The notes: a model not told the origin generated them from the letters alone. A stretch of 64,000 bases of DNA from Opitutus sp. GAS368 (GCF_900104925.1 NZ_LT629735.1:528291-592290); one strand, 5' to 3'; numbered from the stretch's first letter, positions 8,956 through 18,765 are shown. Numbers and translations: made by a program.

Positions 8956-9939
8956 TCAGGCCGGAGCCGCCAGCGCCCCGCGCTGCTTCCGCTCCCAATA
9001 CCAGGCGATCCAGATACAAATCTCGTAGAGGAGATACAGGGGGATCGCCATGGCCACCTGGGTGATGACCTCGGGGGTCGTGAGCACGGCGCCGAGAATG
9101 AAGGACGCCACGCAGACATGGCGCCGGTATTTCGCCAGCTGGGCGTGGGTGAGGTAGCCGAGCTTCACCAGGAACAGCACGACGATGGGAAACTGGAAGC
9201 CCAGCCCCATGCCGAAGATGAAATGCGTCACGAAGCTGATGTAGTCTTCGGCGCGCCAGTCGAGCCCCTCGAAGCCGAGCAGGTCGGAATAGGCCACGGA
9301 CGCGCGCAAGGCCACCGGCAGCAGCACGAAATAGGTCGACAGCACGCCGGCGAGGAACAGGAACAGGCTCCAGCCCACCCAGGGAAAGATCGCCTGGCGT
9401 TCCGTCTGCTTCAGGGCCGGCATGATGAAGCTGCCGATGAAATACATCCAGAACGGGGCGGACAGGATCAGCGCGCCGTAGAGCGCCACATGGAACGCGA
9501 TGAAGAACCCCTCCGCCGGGCCGAAATTGTGCAGGCGCACGTGCAGCGGGCTCACGTCGGCCCCGGGCGCATCCGGCAGCAGCCGCAGGGCGGCAACCTG
9601 CTGCGGGCCGACCTTCGCCGTCCCCACCTGGAAGACCACGTGCGGCGCCGCACCGGCCGGCAGGCCGGCAAACTGCTCGCGCGTGACGGTGTAGGGCCCG
9701 AGACGGGTGGAGCCGATCTCGAAGCTGACCGTGGGCTGCGGCTTCTCGAAGAGGTCGATGTTGCGCAGCGGGTATTCCACGATGGCCACCAGCCGGTCCA
9801 CAAAGGTCAGGCAAAGCAGCAGGGCCACCCCCACCGCAATCAGGGAGCGAATGAGCACCTGACGGAGATCCTCCAGATGACCGAGGAACGACTTGTGCGC
9901 GGCCGGGGCCGGTTCGACGTCGATGGTTTCGTCCGCCAT
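8956..9939 (-). CDS. tatC: Sec-independent protein translocase TatC
   Basis: TatC is the multi-spanning receptor subunit of the twin-arginine translocase for folded proteins. The N-terminal motif FLGHLEDLRQVLIRSLIAV and the segment GPAEGFFIAFHVALYGALILSAPFWMYFI are diagnostic, as are the later helices. The protein is long for TatC (327 residues, usually 240-260). The extra length is an insertion of about 80 residues (roughly 60-145) in the first periplasmic loop, between the first membrane helix and the conserved P-x-E-x-F segment. No tatA or tatB is visible nearby. The gene is convergent with the receptor gene and lies downstream of fcl on the same strand. Confidence 0.95.
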   Translation of the reverse strand: MADETIDVEPAPAAHKSFLGHLEDLRQVLIRSLIAVGVALLLCLTFVDRLVAIVEYPLRNIDLFEKPQPTVSFEIGSTRLGPYTVTREQFAGLPAGAAPHVVFQVGTAKVGPQQVAALRLLPDAPGADVSPLHVRLHNFGPAEGFFIAFHVALYGALILSAPFWMYFIGSFIMPALKQTERQAIFPWVGWSLFLFLAGVLSTYFVLLPVALRASVAYSDLLGFEGLDWRAEDYISFVTHFIFGMGLGFQFPIVVLFLVKLGYLTHAQLAKYRRHVCVASFILGAVLTTPEVITQVAMAIPLYLLYEICIWIAWYWERKQRGALAAPA

Positions 9940-9978
9940 GGGTCAGGTGGTTTCAGTCGGGCGGGTCATGCGGTTGCA

Positions 9979-10914
9979 TCAGGTCCGCAGTGTGCCGGCC
10001 GCCGACTCGGCGAGGAAGCTCGCGTAGGTCTTCGCCACGCCTTCGCGGACGCCGATGCGGGCCTTCCAGCCGAGCGCGGTGAGCCGTGAGACATCCATCA
10101 GTTTGCGCGGCGTGCCGTCGGGCTTGGTGGCGTCCCACACGATCTTGCCCTTGAACCCCACGACGGCGGCCACGATTTCCGTAAGTTCCCGGATCGTCAC
10201 GTCCGTGCCGGTGCCGATGTTGAGGAGGTCGGGCGGGTTCGCCTGCGGGAGCAGGAACGCGCAGGCGTCGGCCAGCTCGTCCACGTGGAGGAACTCGCGC
10301 TTCGGGGAGCCCGTGCCCCACGCCGTGACCTCGGCCTGGCCGGCCTGCTTCGCCTCGTGGAACTTGCGGATGAGCGCCGGCATCACGTGCGAGTTCCGCA
10401 GGTGGTAGTTGTCGCCCGGGCCGTAGAGGTTGGTCGGCATCGCCGAGTGGTAGAGCACGCCGTGCTGCTTGCGGTAATACTCGCAGAGTTTCAGGCCCGC
10501 GATCTTGGCAATGGCGTAGGCCTCGTTGGTCGGCTCGAGCGGACCGGTGAGCAGGCTGCTCTCGGGCATCGGCTGCGGCGCGAGCTTGGGATAGATGCAG
10601 GAGCTGCCGAGGAAGAGGAAGCGCTTCACCCCGGCCGCGTAGGCGCCGTGGATCGTGTTGTTGGCGATGGCCAGGTTGTCGTAAAGGAAGTCCGCCGGGT
10701 AGGTGTTGTTGGCGAGGATGCCGCCGACCTTGGCCGCGGCCATGATGACCGTGTCGGGTTTCTCCCTGGCGTAGAACGCCGCGACCGCCGCCTGGCTGGT
10801 GAGGTCGAGCTCCTTCCGCGTGCGCAGCAGCAGCGTCACGCCCGGTTCGGCCTGGAAGCGGCGCACGAGGGCGCCGCCGACCATGCCGTTGTGTCCTGCG
10901 ATGAAGAGTTTCAT
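9979..10914 (-). CDS. fcl: GDP-L-fucose synthase
   Basis: This NADPH-dependent epimerase/reductase converts GDP-4-keto-6-deoxy-mannose to GDP-L-fucose, a precursor for surface polysaccharides. The extended SDR fold is clear: the nucleotide-binding motif [13 protein letters not shown] near the N-terminus, the SSCIYP segment, and the catalytic Tyr-Lys pair in [17 protein letters not shown]. Length is normal (311 residues). It lies downstream of gmd, which makes its substrate; the two are separated by a palindrome (10926-10993) but run in the same direction. Confidence 0.95.
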   Translation of the reverse strand: MKLFIAGHNGMVGGALVRRFQAEPGVTLLLRTRKELDLTSQAAVAAFYAREKPDTVIMAAAKVGGILANNTYPADFLYDNLAIANNTIHGAYAAGVKRFLFLGSSCIYPKLAPQPMPESSLLTGPLEPTNEAYAIAKIAGLKLCEYYRKQHGVLYHSAMPTNLYGPGDNYHLRNSHVMPALIRKFHEAKQAGQAEVTAWGTGSPKREFLHVDELADACAFLLPQANPPDLLNIGTGTDVTIRELTEIVAAVVGFKGKIVWDATKPDGTPRKLMDVSRLTALGWKARIGVREGVAKTYASFLAESAAGTLRT

Positions 10915-10925
10915 TTCAGAGGGTG

Positions 10926-10993
10926 CCCACGAAACACACCAAAAGGCACGAAAGCGAATTCCTCAATTCGTGTCCTTTGGTGTGTTTCGTGGG
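10926..10993. repeat. Family E palindrome (CCCACGAAACACACC / GGTGTGTTTCGTGGG)
   Basis: This near-perfect inverted repeat lies between gmd and fcl, with arms of about 27 bases around a short loop centred on GAATTCCTCAATTC. Related TTCGTGTCCTTCGTGGTTA-type single arms occur at 16213-16248 and 50955-50990. Confidence 0.8.
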
Positions 10994-11009
10994 AAAAATC
11001 AGGGTTGGT

Positions 11010-12044
11010 TCAGGCAAACGGCGCCTTGGAGGGCTCGCCGAGCGAGGCGATCTGCGCCTCGCGCTTGGCGAGGGCGAGGTCCGCCTCGGTCATGATCTTG
11101 ACGAGCTCCTTGAACTTGACCTTGGGCTCCCAGCCGAGCTGCCTTTTGGCCTTGGCCGGGTTGCCGATGAGCAGCTCGACCTCGGCGGGGCGCTCGTAAC
11201 GGGCGTCGTATTTCACGTATTTCTGCCAGTCGAGGTTGAGCAGGCCGAAGGTCTCCTGGATGAATTCCTTGACGCTGTGCGTCTCGTTGGTGGCGACCAC
11301 GTAGTCGTCGGGTTTGTCCTGTTGGAGCATGACCCACATCATCTCGACGTATTCCTTGGCGTAGCCCCAGTCGCGCTGCGCGTCGAGGTTGCCCATGTAG
11401 AGCGACTCCTGCAGGCCCAGCTTGATGCGCGTGGCGGCGCGGGTGATCTTGCGGGTGACGAAGGTCTCGCCGCGGCGCGGGCTCTCGTGGTTGAAAAGGA
11501 TGCCGCTCGACGCGTGGAGGTTGTAGCTCTCGCGGTAGTTCACCGTCAGCCAGTGCGCATACATCTTGGCGCAGCCATAGGGTGAGCGCGGCCAGAAGGG
11601 CGTGGTCTCGGTCTGCGGCACCTGCTGCACCTTGCCGAACATCTCGGACGACGACGCTTGGTAGAACCGGCACTTCTTGACGAGGCCGGCCTCCCGGATG
11701 GCCTCGAGGATGCGGACGGAGCCGAGCCCGACCACGTCGCCGGTGTATTCAGGGATGTCGAACGACACGCGCACGTGCGACTGGGCGCCGAGGTTGTAGA
11801 TTTCGTCGGGCTGGAGCTCGTAGAGGAGCTTCACCATCTGCACGGAGTCGGCGAGGTCGCCATAGTGCAGGAAAAGCTTCACGCCGTTGACGTGCGGGTC
11901 GCGGTAAAGGTGGTCGATGCGGCTCGTGTTGAAGGTCGAGGCGCGGCGGATGACGCCATGCACCTCGTAACCCTTGGCGAGAAGCAGCTCGGCGAGATAG
12001 GAACCGTCCTGGCCGGTGATGCCGGTAATCAGGGCTTTTTTCAT
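11010..12044 (-). CDS. gmd: GDP-mannose 4,6-dehydratase
   Basis: The enzyme converts GDP-D-mannose to GDP-4-keto-6-deoxy-D-mannose, the first step of GDP-fucose synthesis. It shows the Rossmann motif [15 protein letters not shown] at the N-terminus, the [19 protein letters not shown] segment typical of Gmd, and the catalytic Y-x-x-x-K in [13 protein letters not shown] chose the ATG at 12044 ([12 protein letters not shown]); the longer open frame from 12098 adds an unrelated leader. It has 344 residues, as usual. It forms a two-gene pathway unit with fcl. Confidence 0.96.
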   Translation of the reverse strand: MKKALITGITGQDGSYLAELLLAKGYEVHGVIRRASTFNTSRIDHLYRDPHVNGVKLFLHYGDLADSVQMVKLLYELQPDEIYNLGAQSHVRVSFDIPEYTGDVVGLGSVRILEAIREAGLVKKCRFYQASSSEMFGKVQQVPQTETTPFWPRSPYGCAKMYAHWLTVNYRESYNLHASSGILFNHESPRRGETFVTRKITRAATRIKLGLQESLYMGNLDAQRDWGYAKEYVEMMWVMLQQDKPDDYVVATNETHSVKEFIQETFGLLNLDWQKYVKYDARYERPAEVELLIGNPAKAKRQLGWEPKVKFKELVKIMTEADLALAKREAQIASLGEPSKAPFA

Positions 12045-12101
12045 GTGGGAGCCAGCTAGATAGAGCGAATAAATCCCCTCAGGCAAGCGCCGAGGCATCT
12101 T

Positions 12102-13163
12102 TCATTTTCCGCTGGCCGCCAGCAGTTTGACCAGTTCGTCCTTCCACAGCGCCGCGATCGTGTGGCTGCCGTGGCCGCGGGTCTTGTCGCTGAGCGGAAT
12201 CACGATCGCCCGGCCGTGCGCCACGCGCCTGATCTCGCGCTCCAGGATGCCGAGTTCGGGCGGGTTGATCAGGTCGTCGGCGGAATTGATGGCGAGCAGC
12301 GGCGCCGTGATCTTCTCCAGGGCCGGGTTGGGATCGTAGTCGGCCGAGGCCTCGAGCGCATAAAGGCAGTCGTTCGCATCGATGGTCTTGAAGTAGCTCG
12401 CGACAAAGGCGTCGAGCGCGGCGTCGGTCTGCGCCAGTGTCGGCGTCTCGGCCTGGCGCAACACCGGGTTGCTGCTCATCAGGTAAAGCATCTCCACGTC
12501 CGTGCGCAGCGACTGCGGCTGAGTCTTGTAGTCCCCGCCCTGCCATTCGGGATCATGGCGGATGGCGTCGATGGCCAGCCGCCGCCAGGCGCGGTTGCGG
12601 CCGGCGATCTGGGTCGGCAGCGAGGCCAGCGGCATCAGCGCGTCCATGAAATCCGGGTGCAGCTCTCCCCACAGCCAGGTGTGCATGCCGCCCATCGAGG
12701 TGCCCATGATCAGCCGGGCGTGGTCTACCCCGAGGCCGTCGGTCAGCAGCCGGTATTGGGCCTCGACCATGTCGAGATAACGGTAGTGCGGGAACTTCGC
12801 GTGCAGGCCGTCGCTGGGCTTGCTGGATTTGCCGTGGCCAATGCCGTCGGGCAGCACGAGGAAATATTTCGTCGCGTCCAGCGGCTGACCGACACCGAAG
12901 AGCTCGCCGGCGAACTCCGGCCGGATGAACTGCGCCCCGCTGCCCGTGGTGCCGTGGGTGATGAGCACGGCGTTGGTCACGCGCCCGGCGGCGTCGCGCC
13001 GCGGCGTCCCGAGCGTGCGGTAGTGGATCCGCAGTTCCGGCAGCGACTCGCCGGAGCGAAACTGGAAGTCCTTCAGGATGAAATCGCCCTCGGTGGGCGC
13101 GGGATAATCCGCCGCGAATGCGACCGAGGCGGCCAACAGGAGCAACAGGGGGATGCGCTTCAT
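12102..13163 (-). CDS. Exported alpha/beta hydrolase of the MetX-like family
   Basis: This 353-residue protein has a clear signal peptide (MKRIPLLLLLAASVAFA) and an alpha/beta-hydrolase fold resembling homoserine O-acetyltransferase. The nucleophile elbow is GTSMGGMHTW, the acid is in NSADDLINPPE, and the catalytic His is in RGHGSHTIAA. The L-I-T-H-G-T-T-G-S segment would form the oxyanion hole. True MetX enzymes are cytoplasmic, so export argues for a different substrate, perhaps an ester hydrolysed in the periplasm. It stands between gmd and valS without an obvious partner gene. Confidence 0.82.
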   Translation of the reverse strand: MKRIPLLLLLAASVAFAADYPAPTEGDFILKDFQFRSGESLPELRIHYRTLGTPRRDAAGRVTNAVLITHGTTGSGAQFIRPEFAGELFGVGQPLDATKYFLVLPDGIGHGKSSKPSDGLHAKFPHYRYLDMVEAQYRLLTDGLGVDHARLIMGTSMGGMHTWLWGELHPDFMDALMPLASLPTQIAGRNRAWRRLAIDAIRHDPEWQGGDYKTQPQSLRTDVEMLYLMSSNPVLRQAETPTLAQTDAALDAFVASYFKTIDANDCLYALEASADYDPNPALEKITAPLLAINSADDLINPPELGILEREIRRVAHGRAIVIPLSDKTRGHGSHTIAALWKDELVKLLAASGK

Positions 13164-13270
13164 CTCCGACGACTAGCCGACCGCGCTGCGGACGCAATAC
13201 GCTTAAACGCGTTGCCGCGACTTGAGCTGCCCGCGCCATTCCCGTCCTACGTCGCGGGAACTTCGGCAAG

Positions 13271-13341
13271 GTGGAACCCGGCCTCCGGACGGGTTGGTTT
13301 GGGCGCATACCCTGAAAACCCGTCCGGAGGCCGGGTTCCAT
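13271..13341. repeat. Family B palindrome (GTGGAACCCGGCCTCCGGAC ...)
   Basis: This almost perfect inverted repeat (arms 13271-13295 and 13316-13341) lies between valS and the hydrolase gene. The arms read GTGGAACCCGGCCTCCGGAC and its complement. Copies occur at 23401-23586 (interrupted) and 56771-56842. Confidence 0.88.
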
Positions 13342-13346
13342 CTAAA

Positions 13347-16070
13347 TCAACCCAATGCCGCCAACAGACGCTCCAGCTCGGCTTGCTTGGCCTGCTGGTC
13401 GGCGAGCTGCTTGCGCGCGCCCTCGAGCACCGCGGGCGGCGCCTTGCTGACGAACGCCTCGTTCGTGAGCCGCGCCTGCGTGCCGGCGATGTGCTTGGTG
13501 ATCGTCTCGATCTCCTTCTTGAGCCGCGCCTTCTCCTCGGCGGGGTCACCCTTGATCTGCTTGATGAGATTCCACGAGCCGAACGCCGTCACGATGGCCG
13601 GGGCGTTGGGCGACATCGCCCCGCGCACGACCGAACCGGCGCCCATCATGCGCTTCAGCTTGGCGAGGTTGGCGTCGAGCACGGCCCAGTGGGCGTCGTT
13701 CGCCTCGACCACGAACTCAGAGGTCTTGCTGGCGGCCTCGCCGTGTTCGGCCTTGAAGGCGCGGACCTGCGAGACGACCGCCTTGAGCTGCGCCACCTGT
13801 GCCGCCGCCGCCGTGTCGAGCTTCAGCCCGCGGCCGGCGAGCTGCGACGGGTTGTCGAGGTGCGTGTCGCGCATGAGGAACTTGCCCTCGGCGCCATAGC
13901 CGAGCAGATGCCACAGTTCCTCGGTGATGAACGGCGTGAACGGATGCAGCAGCAGCAGTGTCTGGCGCAACACGAGGTCCTGGATGGCCAGGCAGTTCGC
14001 CTTGGTGGCCGGGTCTTGCAGCTTCGATTTCGAGACCTCCACATACCAGTCGCAGAAATCATTCCAGAAAAACCCGTAGAGCGCCTGCACCGCCGCGCTG
14101 AACTCGAATTCCGTGAAGCAGCGGTCCACCTCGCGGGTCGTGCTGCACAGGCGGTCGAGGATGGCATGGTCGTCGGCGTCAAACTTCGGCGGCTCGATGC
14201 GGGCGAGGATGGCGCTGACCGCGGAGTTGTCGGCCATGTCGCCGCTCATCTGCCGGAAGCGGCAGGCGTTCCAGAGCTTGTTGCAGAAGTTCTTGCCGCC
14301 CTCGATGCGGTCCTCCTGGAAGCGGATGTCCTGCCCCTGCGGTGCGATCGACACGATGCCGAAGCGCAGGCCGTCGGCGCCGTATTTGGCGATGAGGTCG
14401 AGCGGGTCGGGCGAGTTGCCGAGGGACTTCGACATCTTGCGACCCTGCTGGTCGCGGATGATGCCGGTGAAGTAGACGTTCTTGAACGGAATCCGCTTCT
14501 CCAGCGGCGCGCCGGGATGGGTGAACTCCAGGCCGGCCATGATCATGCGTGCCACCCAGAAGAAGATGATGTCCGGGCCCGTCACGAGCGTCGTGGTCGG
14601 GTAGAAATAATCGTAGCCGGCCTTCGCCATCGCGGCCTGGTCCGGCCAGCCGAGCGTGGCGAACGGCCAGAGCCACGACGACGCCCAGGTATCGAGCACG
14701 TCGTCCTCCTGCACCCAGTTGGCCGGGTCGGTCGGGCCCGCGAGCGACACGTGCACCTTTTTCGGATCGCGAATGTCCGCCTCCGTGAGCGTCTCCTTGT
14801 CGAGGCCCTTGGCATACCACACGGGGATGCGGTGGCCCCACCAGAGCTGGCGGCTGATGCACCAGTCCTGGATGTTCTCGAGCCAGTGCAGGTAAACCTT
14901 CGACCAGCGCTCCGGGTAGAACTTGATGTGGCCGTCGCGCACCGCCGTCTTGGCCTCTTCGACGCGGGGATACTTGAGCCACCACTGCCAGGTCAGGCGC
15001 GGCTCGATCGGCACGTCGGCGCGCTCGGAGTAGCCGACGTTGTTCTCGTAGGGCTCCTCCTTCACTAGGTTGCCGCGCTCCTTCAGTAGTTCGGCGGCCT
15101 TCTTGCGGCCGGCAAAACGGTCCAGCCCCGCCAACTCCGGGCCGGCGAGCTCGTTGAGCTTGGCGTCGGGCGTGAGCACGTCGATCGGTGCGAGCTGGTG
15201 TCGCTGGCCGACCTCGAAATCCACCTTGTCGTGCGCCGGGGTGATCTTGAGCGCGCCAGAACCAAACTCCTTGTCCACCGCCTCGTCGGCGATGATCGGG
15301 ATATCCGCCTTGGGCCCGATCGGCCGGCGCACCTTCTTGCCGATCCACGCCCTGTAGCGCGGGTCGGCCGGATGCACCGCTATGGCGACGTCGCCGGGGA
15401 TCGTCTCGGGGCGCGTCGTCTTGACCTCGATGAACTGGCCGGGCGCGTCGGTCCGCTCGTAGCGCACCGAGTAGATCGTGCCCTTCACGGGCTTCATGAT
15501 CACTTCCTCGTCGGAGAGCGCCGTGAGGCTCGCCGGGCACCAGTTGACCATGCGCTTGCCGCGGTAGATGTGGCCCTTGCCGTAAAGATCGACGAACACC
15601 TTGAGCACGGCCGACGAGTAGGCCGGGTCCATCGTGAACTGCGTGCGGCTCCAGTCTGCCGACGCGCCGAGGGCCTGCAGCTGCTGCAGGATGATGCCGC
15701 CCTTCTCCTCGCGCCAGGACCAGACCTTTTCCAGGAATTTCTCCCGCCCGAGGTGGTGGCGGGTCTTCTTCTCCTTGCGCAGCTCGCGCTCCACCACGGA
15801 TTGCGTGGCGATGCCGGCATGGTCGGTGCCGGGCAGCCAGAGCGCCTCGCGGCCCTCCAGCCGGGCGCGGCGGATCAAAATGTCCTGCAGCGTGTTGTTC
15901 AGCACGTGGCCCATCGTCAGCACGCCCGTGACGTTGGGCGGCGGGATCATGATGGTGTAGGGCTGCTTGCCCGGCTGCGCCTTGCCGGCAAACGCGCCCG
16001 CGGCCAGCCACGCAGCATACCACTTCTTCTCAACGTCGTGCGGTTCGTAGCTCTTGGTGATCGCGGCCAT
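13347..16070 (-). CDS. valS: Valyl-tRNA synthetase
   Basis: This class I aminoacyl-tRNA synthetase charges tRNA-Val. The HIGH-equivalent motif appears as PPNVTGVLTMGHVLNN, the KMSKS motif as GRKMSKSLGNSPDP, and the large editing (CP1) domain lies between them. The C-terminus carries the coiled-coil tRNA-binding arm (LKKEIETITKHIAGTQARL...). The ATG at 16070 (MAAITKSYEPHDVEKKWYAAW) is preferred over the longer open frame from 16118. Length, about 907 residues, is normal. It is a stand-alone gene. Confidence 0.97.
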   Translation of the reverse strand: MAAITKSYEPHDVEKKWYAAWLAAGAFAGKAQPGKQPYTIMIPPPNVTGVLTMGHVLNNTLQDILIRRARLEGREALWLPGTDHAGIATQSVVERELRKEKKTRHHLGREKFLEKVWSWREEKGGIILQQLQALGASADWSRTQFTMDPAYSSAVLKVFVDLYGKGHIYRGKRMVNWCPASLTALSDEEVIMKPVKGTIYSVRYERTDAPGQFIEVKTTRPETIPGDVAIAVHPADPRYRAWIGKKVRRPIGPKADIPIIADEAVDKEFGSGALKITPAHDKVDFEVGQRHQLAPIDVLTPDAKLNELAGPELAGLDRFAGRKKAAELLKERGNLVKEEPYENNVGYSERADVPIEPRLTWQWWLKYPRVEEAKTAVRDGHIKFYPERWSKVYLHWLENIQDWCISRQLWWGHRIPVWYAKGLDKETLTEADIRDPKKVHVSLAGPTDPANWVQEDDVLDTWASSWLWPFATLGWPDQAAMAKAGYDYFYPTTTLVTGPDIIFFWVARMIMAGLEFTHPGAPLEKRIPFKNVYFTGIIRDQQGRKMSKSLGNSPDPLDLIAKYGADGLRFGIVSIAPQGQDIRFQEDRIEGGKNFCNKLWNACRFRQMSGDMADNSAVSAILARIEPPKFDADDHAILDRLCSTTREVDRCFTEFEFSAAVQALYGFFWNDFCDWYVEVSKSKLQDPATKANCLAIQDLVLRQTLLLLHPFTPFITEELWHLLGYGAEGKFLMRDTHLDNPSQLAGRGLKLDTAAAAQVAQLKAVVSQVRAFKAEHGEAASKTSEFVVEANDAHWAVLDANLAKLKRMMGAGSVVRGAMSPNAPAIVTAFGSWNLIKQIKGDPAEEKARLKKEIETITKHIAGTQARLTNEAFVSKAPPAVLEGARKQLADQQAKQAELERLLAALG

Positions 16071-16121
16071 GGCAGGTAGGTAGCCGGGCAGTGAAAGGCC
16101 CCCACCCCGCCCTGCCAACTA

Positions 16122-16248
16122 ATTTCACAGGAGGTAACGGAGGAAACTGAGACCTGATCCCGGGCCCATTCCTCATCTCTGTTCCCTCGGTTCTCTCCTG
16201 TAAAATCCCTGTCTTGCTTCGTGTCCTTCGCGTCTTCGTGGTTAAACT
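16122..16248. repeat. Family K palindrome plus family E single arm upstream of valS
   Basis: TTTCACAGGAGGTAACGGAG (from 16122) pairs imperfectly with CTCTCCTGTAAAAT (ending near 16206). It is followed by a CTTCGTGTCCTTCGCGTC-type arm ending TTCGTGGTTAAA (16213-16248). It fills the gap between valS and the PstS-like gene. Confidence 0.65.
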
Positions 16249-16252
16249 GACC

Positions 16253-17122
16253 CTACTTCAGCTCTTCCAACTCAAACACCAGCTGGTTGCGCACACCCAC
16301 GGGCAGCGGCAGGAAGCCGGCCGGCGCCAGCGTCGCCGCGGTTTCGTCGGCCAGCAGGAACTTCAGGAAACGCTGCAGGTCCGGCGCGGCCGTCCGCCGG
16401 AAGGCCACATAAAGCACCAGGCGCAAGGGATAGCTGCCGCGGTGGACATTCTCGGCGGTGGGGCCGTAGGCCGGCTCGGCCGGACCGGCTGCCAGCGCCA
16501 GCACGCGCAAGCCCGGGCTCCCGGCCACCCCCGCACCGGCCACGCCGATGCTGTTTTCCGCCGTCCGCAACCGTTGGGCCAGCATCGCGCCGTCGGCCGA
16601 AAATTCTACGCCGGCCTTCGCCACGGCGTCCTGCAGGATGACGCGCTGGAAGAGCGGCCAGGCCAGGTCGTCTGCCGGCGCCACCGCCTTCAGCGCGATG
16701 GGCCGTGCCGCCCACTCGCCCGGCAGGTTGAGATCGCCCCAGCGAGTGAAGCCAGCGGCCGCTTCGCCAAAAATACCACGCAGCTGCCCGGTCGTGACCT
16801 GGCTCAGCGGCGAGGTCGCGGGCACGACCACCACGACGACCTGATAACCCATGACCCGGCTCACGACGGCCCCGACCGGCGGCGGCTCGGAGGCGGGCAG
16901 CAGAAATATCCCCACGTCGGCGCGGCCGGCCGCCAGGTCCTCGCTGCCCGGCCGCGTGCCGCGCAGGTCGAGCTTCACGGCGGTGTCGTCCTGCCGGGCG
17001 AAGCCGTCCACGGCGCGGACAAAATCGTCGCCAAGCAGATCTGATCCGACGACCCGGATTTCCGCGGCGGTGGCGACGACAGCCAGTGCGGACAAAATCA
17101 AGGCGCGTGCGATGCGTTTCAT
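16253..17122 (-). CDS. PstS-like periplasmic substrate-binding protein
   Basis: The protein has 289 residues with a signal peptide (MKRIARALILSALAVVATA) followed by a phosphate-binding-protein-like fold (EIRVVGSDLLGDDFVRAVDGF; GRADVGIFLLPASE; VTTGQLRGIFGEAAAGFTRWGDL; ENSIGVAG). No permease or ATPase gene is adjacent, so it may act as a sensor input or scavenging protein rather than in a complete transporter here. It lies downstream of the NtrC-type regulator gene on the same strand, with a palindrome between them, so the regulator may control it. The ligand cannot be read from the sequence. Confidence 0.75.
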   Translation of the reverse strand: MKRIARALILSALAVVATAAEIRVVGSDLLGDDFVRAVDGFARQDDTAVKLDLRGTRPGSEDLAAGRADVGIFLLPASEPPPVGAVVSRVMGYQVVVVVVPATSPLSQVTTGQLRGIFGEAAAGFTRWGDLNLPGEWAARPIALKAVAPADDLAWPLFQRVILQDAVAKAGVEFSADGAMLAQRLRTAENSIGVAGAGVAGSPGLRVLALAAGPAEPAYGPTAENVHRGSYPLRLVLYVAFRRTAAPDLQRFLKFLLADETAATLAPAGFLPLPVGVRNQLVFELEELK

Positions 17123-17213
17123 GCTGGGCGTGATTCTGCGGGCGCCCCGACTGCATTGCGCCATGAATGACCGCCTGTTTTATGGCGGCAATCGGCGCGC
17201 GTCGCGACAGTGG

Positions 17214-17284
17214 TGTGGGAGGGGCTTCATGCCCCGACTCGCGCGCTTTTCATGGATCGGTCGGGGTATAAAACCCCTCCCACA
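17214..17284. repeat. Family A dual-hairpin palindrome (TGTGGGAGGGG variant)
   Basis: The terminal arms TGTGGGAGGGG and CCCCTCCCACA enclose two short hairpins (GGGGC-ttcat-GCCCC, and CGGGG-tataaa-ACCCC imperfect). It lies between the PstS-like gene and the NtrC-type regulator gene. Confidence 0.8.
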
Positions 17285-17296
17285 TGGCCCGGCCAT

Positions 17297-18670
17297 TTAC
17301 CCCCGGTCCACCACGTCGAGCTCGGGCCACTCCGCGATCTTGCGGTGCAGCGTGCGCCGGCTGATGCCGAGCAGCTGCGCGGCCTTGGTGCGGTTGCCGC
17401 GCGCCTTCATCAAGGCCTCCTTCAGCAGGCGCTTTTCGTTGTCCTCGACGGAATACGGGTTGGCGGGCGTCGCCGTGACCATCTGGGGCGGCGGCGCCAC
17501 CTCGCCGCGGAACTTCGGCTCGAGGTCGAACTCGCTGATCTTGCCCCCGCGGCGGAGCACGACGGCGTTCTCGGCAAAATTGCGCAGCTCGCGGATGTTG
17601 CCGGGCCACGGATAGGCTTGCAGGTAACGCATCGCGCCGGGCTCGATCGTCACCGGCTCATAGCCGTTCTCCTTCGAGTAGACCTTGATGAAATGCTCCA
17701 GCAGCACCGGGATGTCGTCGGTCCGCTCGCGCAACGGCGGCGTGGTGATGCGCACGACGTTCAGCCGGAAGAACAGGTCCTCGCGGAACTTCCCCTCCTT
17801 TACCATCTGCTCGAGGTTGCGGTTGGTGGCGGCCACGAGGCGCACGTCCACCGTGATCGTCTTGCTGCTGCCGATGCGCTCGAAGCTCTTGGTCTCGATG
17901 AAGCGCAGCAGCTTCACCTGGATCTCCGGGCCGATCTCGCCGATCTCATCGAGAAACACCGTGCCTCCGTCCGCCGCCTCGAAGCGTCCCTCGCGCTTCT
18001 CCGTCGCGCCGGTGAACGACCCGCGCTCGTGGCCGAACAGCTCGCTCTCCAGCAGCGTCGCCGGCAGCGCGGCGCAATGCACCGGCACGAACGGCGCCCG
18101 CGCCCTCGGGCTGGCCTGGTGGATGGCCTGCGCGATCAGCTCCTTGCCCGTGCCGGTCTCACCCTCGATGAGGATGGTGGCCTTCGACGGCGCCACGAGC
18201 TTCACGCGCTCGATGACCTCCGCCAGCTTCGGCGAATGGCCGACGATGCCCTCGACGTTGAACTTCTCGTCGAGCCGCTCGTGCAATTGCTTCACCTCGA
18301 CCTCGAGGGTCTTGGTCTTGAGCGCGCGCTGGATGAGGATCTCGAGGCGCTCGATCTGCACCGGCTTGGTCAGGAAATCCACGGCGCCGCGTTTCATGGC
18401 CTCGACGGCCGAGTCGATGCTGCCGTAGGCGGTCATCATGATGACAGCGGGCTTGTTCGGCAGCGCCAGGGCCTTGTCGATGATCTTGAGGCCGCTTTTG
18501 CCCGGCATGCGGAGGTCGGTGATGATCACCTCGAACTCCTGCGCATCCATCAGGTTGAAGGCCTCGTCGGCGCTGGCAGCGACCGACACGTCGTAGTGCT
18601 CCTGCAACGCCTGCTGGAGCCCCTCGCGGGTGTGCTTCTCGTCGTCGACGATCAGGAGACTGGGCACCAT
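17297..18670 (-). CDS. NtrC-family sigma-54-dependent response regulator
   Basis: This 457-residue protein has a receiver domain (1-120, phospho-acceptor D52 in IITDLRMPG, T80, K102), an AAA+ sigma-54 interaction domain with Walker A (GETGTGKE), a GAFTGA-type loop reading GSFTGA, and Walker B (GGTVFLDEIGE), and a Fis-type helix-turn-helix (TKAAQLLGISRRTLHRKIAEW). Such proteins activate RNA polymerase-sigma54 from a distance. The ATG at 18670 (MVPSLLIVDDEKHT) is chosen over a longer frame. Its likely partner is the NtrB-like kinase at 23595-24773, now separated by a block of accessory genes. The GSFTGA substitution is found in functional members of the family. Confidence 0.95.
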   Translation of the reverse strand: MVPSLLIVDDEKHTREGLQQALQEHYDVSVAASADEAFNLMDAQEFEVIITDLRMPGKSGLKIIDKALALPNKPAVIMMTAYGSIDSAVEAMKRGAVDFLTKPVQIERLEILIQRALKTKTLEVEVKQLHERLDEKFNVEGIVGHSPKLAEVIERVKLVAPSKATILIEGETGTGKELIAQAIHQASPRARAPFVPVHCAALPATLLESELFGHERGSFTGATEKREGRFEAADGGTVFLDEIGEIGPEIQVKLLRFIETKSFERIGSSKTITVDVRLVAATNRNLEQMVKEGKFREDLFFRLNVVRITTPPLRERTDDIPVLLEHFIKVYSKENGYEPVTIEPGAMRYLQAYPWPGNIRELRNFAENAVVLRRGGKISEFDLEPKFRGEVAPPPQMVTATPANPYSVEDNEKRLLKEALMKARGNRTKAAQLLGISRRTLHRKIAEWPELDVVDRG

Positions 18671-18765
18671 GTGCGTATGAAGCCCCCGCCCGCCGCCCCG
18701 GTCAACGGGAAATGAGACGAGGTGGCACAGCTTTACTTCCACCTTACTCCGTGGACCGACTGAGC

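Noticed and set aside
12162-15068. 968-codon open frame antisense to valS and the hydrolase gene
   Set aside because: Low-complexity, Arg/Gly/Ala/Val-rich translation with no domain, running across two real genes on the other strand.
18723-18738. TGGCAC-containing stretch as a sigma-54 promoter upstream of the NtrC-type gene
   Set aside because: The -12 GC element is missing at the required spacing and the strand is opposite to the regulator gene.
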